DNA from: REEB506 sp049317545
GTDB lineage: Bacteria; Pseudomonadota; Alphaproteobacteria; Caulobacterales; Aquidulcibacteraceae
Reading direction: 5' to 3'
DNA: 21,602 bases
Assembly (NCBI GenBank): GCA_049317545.1
Contig: JBMOIB010000042.1
Location: forward strand, 1-21,602
In this document: in pieces, positions 15,829 through 21,602 of the stretch
How the letters are laid out: each line of letters begins with the position of its first letter
Numbering within the stretch: the first letter of the stretch is position 1
Translations under genes and position numbers: made by a program
Notes under the pieces: model-generated
The model's database searches: none
What the model was told of the DNA's origin: nothing
Seen by the model: the letters and a program-made list of their open reading frames with translations, nothing else

Positions 15829-16604
15829 ATCGCCGGCCCCACGCCAGCCCGCGCCTGCGCAGATTGCAGCGCTGCTTCGATCGCCTCGACCATCACTTCC
15901 GGCCTGAACGGCTTTGCAACGACCCGATCCGCTCCGATCTTCAGGGCTGCCGCCAGGGCGTGATCTTTCGCCATCCGCTCATCCAGTCCGCCCGACATAG
16001 CGACCATGGCGAGCCCCGGTGCGCGCGACCGAAACATCTGGATGCCCTCGATGCCGCCGACGCCGTCCATGAAGACGTCCGTGAGGACGGCGGCGAAGCG
16101 CACGCGCTCAAGCAGCCTCAATCCGGCCTCGATGGACGCGACCGTGAGCGTCGGATAGCCGGCCGGCTCAAGGGCGGCGGCGGCCAAAGCGCGAAAGGTG
16201 CGCGAATCATCAATCGCGAGCACGGTCCGGCGCGGCGACGTGCGATCGGCGAATTGGAGCGCAACCTGCTCCGCCCGCTTCAAAGCCAGCGCGCTGTCGG
16301 GCTCATCGATCTGAAAATCAAGCTTGTCGTGGCCAGCCGGCGGCCATGCGCCAACAACGATAGTTTTCGCGTGCGGCCAGAACTTTGCGAGGTCGCGCAA
16401 GGCTTCGGGCGGCGTCGCGGCTGCGCCGTCCAGGAGCGCCAAATCGGCGCGCGCGCTGGCGAAGGCCCGATGCAGCCCAGGAACGTCGTCGGCGTAGAGG
16501 CAAATGACGCCGCGGCGCGCCAAACCGTCGGCGAGCGTCTGCGCCGCCGCGCCCCGTCGCGAGGCGACAAGCACCGTGCGCGCCGGCTGCGGAGTTACGG
16601 GCAT
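15825..16604 (-). CDS. Two-module response regulator (pseudo-receiver plus receiver)
   Basis: This gene encodes 259 residues from the ATG at 16604, which has GGTGA (16614-16610) 5 bases upstream. A TTG at 16616 would add four residues. The C-terminal module (about 125-245) is a complete receiver: acidic pair D132/D133 in AIDDSR, phosphoacceptor D176 in LTDVFMDG, S204 in VAMSGG and K231 in VAKPF. The N-terminal module (about 8-100) has the same alternating pattern (TVLVASRRG, DLALLDG, TIVVGA), but the acidic pocket is replaced by SRR, so it looks like a degenerate receiver. There is no DNA-binding or enzyme output domain, so it should act through protein contacts. The partner kinase is unknown; the kinase at 11666 is one candidate. 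Confidence 0.88.
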   Translation of the reverse strand: MPVTPQPARTVLVASRRGAAAQTLADGLARRGVICLYADDVPGLHRAFASARADLALLDGAAATPPEALRDLAKFWPHAKTIVVGAWPPAGHDKLDFQIDEPDSALALKRAEQVALQFADRTSPRRTVLAIDDSRTFRALAAAALEPAGYPTLTVASIEAGLRLLERVRFAAVLTDVFMDGVGGIEGIQMFRSRAPGLAMVAMSGGLDERMAKDHALAAALKIGADRVVAKPFRPEVMVEAIEAALQSAQARAGVGPAI

Positions 16605-16653
16605 TGACGTCACCAAACCTAGCGAAGATTACGCCGACACTGTGCGAACGAAG

Positions 16654-16670
16654 CTAATCAAAGATTAACC
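16654..16670 (-). promoter_or_regulatory. CtrA-like site upstream of the response regulator
   Basis: On the plus strand CTAA (16654-16657), seven bases, then TTAACC (16665-16670) match the CtrA consensus TTAA-N7-TTAA at 7 of 8 core positions. The site is about 50 bases upstream of the response-regulator start. It also contains the small inverted repeat TAATC/GATTA. By base composition, a one-mismatch match would be expected about once in a window of this size, so only its position supports it. Confidence 0.3.
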
Positions 16671-16720
16671 TCGCGAACGCGGCGGCATTTTCGTCGACCA
16701 AACGGTAGCCTGCACTCAGG

Positions 16721-18142
16721 TTAGGCGCGCGCCACGTAAACCGCCTGGGGCGCCATGTACTCGAGCAGGCCTTCCATGCCGTTCTCGACGCCAAGTCCGC
16801 TGCCCTTGCGGCCAGCGAACGGCGTGTCGGGTCGAAGGATGAGGTTCTGGTTGATCCAGACCGTGCCGGTCTCCATCCGCCGCGCAATCTCGATGGCCTT
16901 GGACACATCCTTCGACCAGACCGCGCCGGCGAGGCCGTACTCGCTGGCGTTAGCGCGTTCGATGACGTCGTCGACGTCTTTGAACTTGAGCATCGGGAGG
17001 ATCGGGCCGAACGCCTCTTCCTGGACGACGCGCGCGCTTTCGGGGGGATTGTCGACGATAGTGACGGGAATGAAATAGCCCTTCGCTGGCGTCTCGGCGC
17101 CTTGCAGCAAAGTCAGATTGCTCGCCTTGGCGTCCTCCAAGAGGGCCATGACGCGATCGTACTGGCGCTTGTTCTGGATCGGGCCGAGCACCGAGCCTTG
17201 ATCCGCACCGTCGCCGACCTTGACCGAAGATGCGATCGCAAGGAGCCGGTCGCGCAGCCCGTCGTAGACGCTTTCGTGCACGTAGAGCCGCTTGGTCGCA
17301 ACGCAGATCTGGGCGGTGTTGAAGAAGGCGCCGAAGAAGATCTTCTGCGCCACCTCATCGAGATCGACGTCGGGCATGACGATCGCCGCATCGTTGCCGC
17401 CAAGCTCAAGCGTCACACGCTTGAGGTCTTTCGCGGCGCTTTCCATGACGCGCTTGCCGGTCGCAGTGGAGCCGGTGAACGAGATTTTCGCGAAGCCCGG
17501 ATGGCTCGTCATCATCGGCCCGAGCGCGTCGCCGCCGGAGATGATGTTGAGCACGCCCGGCGGAAACACGTCGCGCAGCAATTCCCCGATTTTCAACGTG
17601 CACAACGGGGTGAACGGCGACGGCTTCAGGACCATGGTGTTGCCGGCCACAAGCGCCGGCGCGACCTTCCACATCGCGAGAGTCACCGGGAAGTTCCACG
17701 GTGCGATCGCGCAGATCACGCCGAGCGGCACGTAGCGCGTTTCGATGAATTGCTGCGGAGAATCCTCGGACACGTGCACTGGCGGGGTCATCCCCGCGAC
17801 CGCCTGCAGCCAGAGCGCCGCGCCCTGGATTTCCTGCTTCGCGGCGTCCACCGGCCGGCCCTGCTCTCGCGTGAAGAGGCGCGCCAATTCGTCCGCGTTG
17901 GCGAGCAAGACATCGCCGGCCTTGCGCACTGCCGCCTGTCGCGCCTCGATCGGAACATTGCGCCAGGATTTGAACGCCGCCTTCGCAGAGGCGACTGCGT
18001 CATCGAGTTGGCCGCTCGTACAATCCGGCGCCTGCGCGAAGACCTCGCCCGTGGCCGGATTGATTACATCGATCGACGTCTCGCCGACGACCGAACGTCC
18101 GCCGATGGTCATGACATAATTCGCGTGCAGATCGATGGACAT
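16721..18142 (-). CDS. NAD(P)-dependent aldehyde dehydrogenase
   Basis: This enzyme oxidises an aldehyde to the carboxylic acid with NAD(P)+; the substrate cannot be told. The ATG at 18142 has GGGAGG (18155-18150) 7 bases upstream, giving 473 residues, the normal ALDH length. The much longer open frame upstream is Arg-rich and not protein-like. Catalytic features are PWNF with N150, cofactor lysine K173 in VLKPSPFTP, FTGST (222-226), general base E246 in ELGGN, nucleophile C280 in NTAQICVATKRLYV, E376 in EEAFGP, and the C-terminal PFAGRKGSGLG (441-451). The gene is monocistronic or follows its own promoter; it is divergent from the efflux operon. No pathway neighbour suggests a substrate. Confidence 0.93.
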   Translation of the reverse strand: MSIDLHANYVMTIGGRSVVGETSIDVINPATGEVFAQAPDCTSGQLDDAVASAKAAFKSWRNVPIEARQAAVRKAGDVLLANADELARLFTREQGRPVDAAKQEIQGAALWLQAVAGMTPPVHVSEDSPQQFIETRYVPLGVICAIAPWNFPVTLAMWKVAPALVAGNTMVLKPSPFTPLCTLKIGELLRDVFPPGVLNIISGGDALGPMMTSHPGFAKISFTGSTATGKRVMESAAKDLKRVTLELGGNDAAIVMPDVDLDEVAQKIFFGAFFNTAQICVATKRLYVHESVYDGLRDRLLAIASSVKVGDGADQGSVLGPIQNKRQYDRVMALLEDAKASNLTLLQGAETPAKGYFIPVTIVDNPPESARVVQEEAFGPILPMLKFKDVDDVIERANASEYGLAGAVWSKDVSKAIEIARRMETGTVWINQNLILRPDTPFAGRKGSGLGVENGMEGLLEYMAPQAVYVARA

Positions 18143-18397
18143 CAGCGTGCCTCCCGTTTTCGCTAGTTTGCGGGCCGTCCCCACATCTGTCGAGGCTTCG
18201 CCGCCGCGCTTGACCTGAGACCGCGCCGATCGCTCTAGGCATCCCGCGGGCGAATGCGCCGGCCTGACCGGCCAATCGCCGCGTCGATGCTTCGCGCTGC
18301 GCGCCTCCCGATCAGATTGACCACGCCTTGGCCGCATCCATTCGTCGCTGCGGCGGCATCTAACGGCGACTCGTTTCAGCACGGGCGCCGCCCCTTA
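18143..18397. other. Divergent gap between aldehyde dehydrogenase and efflux operon
   Basis: This 255-base stretch, with the promoter element at 18398-18437 and the short leader after it, separates two divergent genes. It holds a short palindrome (GCCGG at 18258-18262, CCGGC at 18268-18272) but no convincing gene or aldehyde dehydrogenase promoter. The frame open on the minus strand through this part is Arg-rich and lacks a ribosome site. Confidence 0.5.
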
Positions 18398-18437
18398 TTG
18401 ACTTTCGATGTTCTTTTATTGTTTATCAGAAAGAACA
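18398..18437 (+). promoter_or_regulatory. Efflux-operon promoter with inverted-repeat operator
   Basis: TTGACT (18398-18403) is a 5/6 -35 box. A weak -10 (GTTTAT or TTTATC) follows at a spacing of 17-18 bases. A perfect 8-bp inverted repeat, TGTTCTTT (18409-18416) and AAAGAACA (18430-18437), with 13 bases between, straddles the -10 region. The local sequence is far richer in A+T than its surroundings. It lies 20 bases before the first efflux gene. A bound repressor here would block RNA polymerase; the regulator is not identified. Confidence 0.55.
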
Positions 18438-18456
18438 CGGAGCCTGAGGACCTAGA

Positions 18457-19923
18457 ATGCCGCCGAACTCGCCAATCCTCCGAAACCGGCAGTCGGCGGT
18501 CCTCGTTCGCGTCAGCCTCGCGGTTGTCGCGGGCGCAGTGAGCCTCGCGCCATGCGCCACAGCTGGAGCGGACCCAAAGCCGCCCGCGGGCCTCACCCCG
18601 CCTCCCGCGTATGCCGCCGCCCCTGCCCCAGGGGACGCGCTTGCGCCCGCCGATGGCTTCGACTGGGTCGCTGCATTTGCTGCACCCGCGCTTCAGGAGG
18701 TCGTGAACGAGGCCCTCAAGGCCAATCCGCAATTGCGCCAGGCTGAAGCGCGCGCCGATGCGCAGCGCGCGCGCGCCCGCGCCGCCGCAGGCCGTTGGCT
18801 TCCAGACGTTTCGATCGGGCTCACGGGAACCCGCATCGGCGTCCCGACGCCCGCCCCCACGGGCCTGCGCACGCAGACGGAAAGCGTCGGCTCGCGCGCT
18901 GACGCCAGTTGGGAAGCCGACGTGTGGGGCCGCGTTCTCGATGGCGTTCGGGCCGAAGGCGCCGAGGCCCGCGCCGCTGACGCCGACCTCGCCGCGGCGC
19001 GGCTCGCGACTGCCGGACGCGCCGCCTCCGGCTGGGTTGATCTCGTCGAGGCCGCCCAGCTCTCCGCCCTCGCGGACGAAGACCTCGCAACGCGCACCCG
19101 CGCAGAAACCATCACGCAGCGCCGCTATGAAGCGGGCCTTTCCGATGCGCTGGCGTTGCGCACCGCGCGCGCGCAATCGGCGTCGGCGCGCGCCCAACTC
19201 GCCGCGCAAAAGGACCAGTCACTGCGCGCGGCGCGCCAACTCGAAGCGACCTTGGGCCGTTATCCTGCAGGCGCGGCGCAGGCGGGCGGCGACTTTCCCA
19301 AACTCGGCGCAATCTCTGCGCCGGGCGCTCCGATCGATCTCATCGCGCAACGGCCCGACGTTGCGGCGGCCGAGGCGCGCCTTCAAGCCGCCGGCTTACG
19401 CGTCTGGCAAGCGCGCAAGGCGCTCGCGCCACGCCTGACGCTCAACGCATCCGCGATCGGGTCCGGCATTGGCTTGCGCGACGTGACCGATATCGACGGG
19501 CTCGTGACGCAGATTGTTGCGGGCTTGACGATGCCGATCTTCCAGGGCGGCGCCCTGCGCGCCGACGTGCGCGCGGCCCGCGCGCAGGCGCGCGCCGCCG
19601 CCGCATCGTATGTCGAGACGACGATCTCCGCCTGGCGCGAAGTCGAGGACGCGCTCAGCGCGGACGCGAGCCTCGCCCGGCGCGAGACGGAGCTTGCGGC
19701 GGCCGCCGTTGAGGCGCGCGAGGCGCAAGCGCTTGCCGAGCGGGAATATGCGCGCGGCGTCGCAACCATCTTCGAGCTGATCGATTCCTACTCACGGCGC
19801 ATCGACGCCGAACGCAGCCTCATCAGCGTGCGCGCACAGCGCGTCAACACGCGCATTTCCTACCACCTCGCGCTTGGCGATCTCACGCCGGCGATGCGCG
19901 GCCCCCGCCGTCAGGGAGCATAA
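18457..19923 (+). CDS. Outer-membrane efflux channel (TolC/NodT-type)
   Basis: This is the outer-membrane factor of a tripartite RND pump, forming the trimeric barrel and periplasmic tunnel. It has 488 residues. The ATG at 18457 has TGAGGA (18445-18450) 6 bases upstream. The signal region is at about 10-38. Its LAPC (30-33) resembles a lipobox, but Pro before Cys is unusual, so signal peptidase I cleavage near AGA-D (37-39) is an alternative. Two OEP repeats follow (about 70-265 and 295-475), with AQRPDVAAAEARLQAAG (297-313) and PIFQGGALRADV (360-371) typical of the family. The helices are Ala/Arg/Glu-rich. The TAA overlaps the ATG of the adaptor gene (TAATG). Confidence 0.93.
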   Translation: MPPNSPILRNRQSAVLVRVSLAVVAGAVSLAPCATAGADPKPPAGLTPPPAYAAAPAPGDALAPADGFDWVAAFAAPALQEVVNEALKANPQLRQAEARADAQRARARAAAGRWLPDVSIGLTGTRIGVPTPAPTGLRTQTESVGSRADASWEADVWGRVLDGVRAEGAEARAADADLAAARLATAGRAASGWVDLVEAAQLSALADEDLATRTRAETITQRRYEAGLSDALALRTARAQSASARAQLAAQKDQSLRAARQLEATLGRYPAGAAQAGGDFPKLGAISAPGAPIDLIAQRPDVAAAEARLQAAGLRVWQARKALAPRLTLNASAIGSGIGLRDVTDIDGLVTQIVAGLTMPIFQGGALRADVRAARAQARAAAASYVETTISAWREVEDALSADASLARRETELAAAAVEAREAQALAEREYARGVATIFELIDSYSRRIDAERSLISVRAQRVNTRISYHLALGDLTPAMRGPRRQGA

Positions 19924-21179
19924 TGATGCCGTTCGAACACCAGATTGATCCGAGTTCGCCAAACCCGACGCTCGACGAGCGGCGGACGAAGATCGGACCG
20001 TGGACGATCGGACGCCGCGGATTGATGATCCTCTCTCCGGCGGCGGTCGTGGCCGGCGGCGTTGCGCTTTTCAGCGTCATGATGGCCACAGGACCAAAAC
20101 CCGAGAAGAAAACCGAACCTCCAAAGCCCGCCGCAGCGCAGGTGAGCGCCGTGCAGGCCCGGTCGATGCGCATATCCGTCTCGGTGCAAGGCGAAGTGCG
20201 CCCGCGCGTCGAGGCCGATCTCGCCGCCCAGGCCGCAGGCCGTATCGTATGGACCAACCCGTCCTTCGCGGATGGCGGCGCGTTCGCAGCCGGTGAGGTG
20301 CTCGTGCGCATCGAGCCCGCCGACTACCAGCTCGCCGTAACGCGCGCGCAGGCGCAGGTCGCACAGGCCAAGGAAGGGCTCGCGCGCGAGGAAGCCGAGG
20401 CCGAACTGGCGCGCCAGGACTGGTCCACGCTCGGTCGCGGCGATCCCTCCGCGCTCGTTTTGCGCGAACCGCAGCTGGCGCAGGCGCGCGCGGCGCTCGC
20501 CGCCGCTGAAGCGCAACGGCGCGGCGCTGAACTCGATTTGGAACGCACGTCGGTGCGCGCGCCGTTCGCCGGCCGCGTGCGGCAGCAGAAGGCCAACGTC
20601 GGCGACTACGTCGCGCCCGGCGCGCAGCTTGGCGCCGTGTTCGCCACCGACGCCATGGAAGTGCGCGTGCCTCTCACCGATTCAGATCTCGCCCATCTCG
20701 GAGTTGGGATCGGCTTCGTCAGCGAGCCGAAGCGTCCGGGCCCAGCCGCAGACGTGTCCGCCGTCGTCGCGGGCGCGCCGCGGACATGGAAGGGCCGCCT
20801 GGTCCGCACCGAAGCGACCGTCGATGCGCGCACGCGCATCGTCTATGGGATCGTGCAGGTCGCCGATCCCTTCTCCGCCCAGAATCCGACGCCGCTTGCG
20901 CCGGGCCTCTTCGTCACCGTTCGCTTCGAGGGCGCGCGCGAGGAAACGCTCGTCGCAGCCCCACGCGGCGCACTCAAGAAGAACGAATTCATCTTCGTCG
21001 TCGGCGCCGACGACGCTATCCAGGTGCGCTCGGTCCGCGCCGTCCAGACAAGCGCCGACGAAGTCTATTTCCGCGACGGCGTGAAGCCGGGCGAGCGGGT
21101 CGTGGTGTCAGCGCTCCCCTCGGCGCGCGAAGGTATGAAGATTACGCCCGTCCTGCGCGCGCCGTCGCCGCGCCCCTAG
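19923..21179 (+). CDS. RND efflux periplasmic adaptor (membrane fusion protein)
   Basis: This is the HlyD/AcrA-type adaptor that links the inner-membrane pump to the outer-membrane channel. It has 418 residues. The first ATG at 19923 overlaps the preceding stop. AGGGAG (19913-19918) is better spaced for the second ATG at 19926, so the true start may be one codon later. A membrane anchor lies at about 33-55. The barrel-sandwich halves are at about 96-132 (VEADLAAQAAGRIVW, FAAGEVLVRIEPADYQL) and 207-240 (RTSVRAPFAGRVRQQKANVG), flanking a helical hairpin (133-206). Beta-barrel and membrane-proximal domains follow. Unlike AcrA it is not a lipoprotein. It is coupled to the pump gene downstream. 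Confidence 0.93.
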   Translation: MMPFEHQIDPSSPNPTLDERRTKIGPWTIGRRGLMILSPAAVVAGGVALFSVMMATGPKPEKKTEPPKPAAAQVSAVQARSMRISVSVQGEVRPRVEADLAAQAAGRIVWTNPSFADGGAFAAGEVLVRIEPADYQLAVTRAQAQVAQAKEGLAREEAEAELARQDWSTLGRGDPSALVLREPQLAQARAALAAAEAQRRGAELDLERTSVRAPFAGRVRQQKANVGDYVAPGAQLGAVFATDAMEVRVPLTDSDLAHLGVGIGFVSEPKRPGPAADVSAVVAGAPRTWKGRLVRTEATVDARTRIVYGIVQVADPFSAQNPTPLAPGLFVTVRFEGAREETLVAAPRGALKKNEFIFVVGADDAIQVRSVRAVQTSADEVYFRDGVKPGERVVVSALPSAREGMKITPVLRAPSPRP

Positions 21180-21189
21180 GAGCCTCCCG

Positions 21190-21602
21190 ATGCTGAACGC
21201 ACTCGTCGCCTGGTGGGGCCGCAACCCGGTCGCCGGCAATCTCTTGATGCTCGCCTGCGCGATCGCCGGCGCACTGTCCTTTGCGCGCATGGAGAAGGAG
21301 TTCTTTCCGCCGGGCCGGGACAATTCCGTGCGCGTGGAGGCCGTGTGGCCGGGGGCGAGCCCAGAGGACATGGAATCCCAGGTGACGGTGCGCGTCGAGG
21401 AGGCGTTGGCCGATCTTGACGGCGTGAACTGGGTGCGCTCCCGGTCAATGGAGGGGTTCGCCTGGGTCAACGTGATCGCGAACCCCGGCGTCGACATGGC
21501 CGGGCTCACGGCCGAAGTCCGCTCGCGCGTCGACGCGGTGAGCGGATTGCCGGCGGGCATCGAACCGCCGACCGTCAGCCAGAACATCGGCCGCAACTTC
21601 TC
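21190..21602 (+). CDS. RND efflux pump inner-membrane subunit, N-terminal part (cut by window edge)
   Basis: This is the AcrB-like proton-driven transporter; only the first 137 residues are inside the window. The ATG at 21190 has AGGAG (21178-21182) 7 bases upstream, overlapping the adaptor stop. It opens MLNALVAWWGRNPVAGNLLM, then transmembrane helix 1 (about 13-32), EKEFFPP (36-42), the porter segment VRVEAVWPGASPEDMESQV and VEEALADLDGVNWVRS, all typical of RND pumps. No stop occurs before the edge. The substrate class cannot be told from this part. Confidence 0.92.
   Translation, partial: MLNALVAWWGRNPVAGNLLMLACAIAGALSFARMEKEFFPPGRDNSVRVEAVWPGASPEDMESQVTVRVEEALADLDGVNWVRSRSMEGFAWVNVIANPGVDMAGLTAEVRSRVDAVSGLPAGIEPPTVSQNIGRNF

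Noticed and set aside
17102..18166. Long plus-strand open frame opposite the aldehyde dehydrogenase
   Set aside because: Shadow frame rich in Arg, His and Asp; the minus strand has the full ALDH catalytic set.

Overview
The window is a high-GC (roughly two-thirds G+C by eye) chromosomal segment of an alphaproteobacterium. The gene order gyrB–recF–dnaN–dnaA–rpsT–(…)–mutM, then ubiE–ubiB–coaBC–dut on the other strand, is the conserved replication and housekeeping neighbourhood of that class. A Caulobacterales/Hyphomonadaceae-type host is possible but cannot be fixed from the sequence alone. No transposase, integrase, CRISPR array, tRNA or rRNA was seen.

Left part (1-8019), mostly minus strand. 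It holds gyrB (5' part only), recF, dnaN, dnaA, rpsT, a small exported protein coupled to a TetR regulator, and mutM. One exported-protein gene of unknown function (930-1493, plus strand) sits between gyrB and recF. recF and dnaN overlap by 4 bp. The dnaA–dnaN spacer is packed with hairpins. rpsT has a clear promoter and a clear intrinsic terminator. The 430-bp gap upstream of dnaA is AT-richer than its surroundings and carries DnaA-box-like repeats. The DnaA protein itself looks divergent at two normally conserved arginine positions.

Middle part (8107-14591), plus strand. ubiE, ubiB and coaBC are tightly packed (1-bp overlap, then 1-bp gap) and supply ubiquinone and coenzyme A. A membrane histidine kinase, dut and cysK follow.

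Right accessory part (14592-18456). This stretch holds a winged-helix regulator with an inverted repeat in its promoter, a small zinc-ribbon protein, a non-coding strip with phased direct repeats containing CTTAAG, a doubtful small membrane ORF, a two-module response regulator with a CtrA-like site upstream, and an aldehyde dehydrogenase.

Right end (18457-21602). An RND tripartite efflux operon runs in the order outer-membrane factor, periplasmic adaptor, inner-membrane pump; the pump is cut by the window edge. An 8-bp perfect inverted repeat overlaps its probable promoter.

Most of the window is ordinary housekeeping DNA. The points worth a second look are the DnaA substitutions, the dnaA flanking structures, the repeat cluster at 15501-15553 with its two small flanking genes, and the operator-like palindromes. 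I did not find a clearly new multi-gene system.
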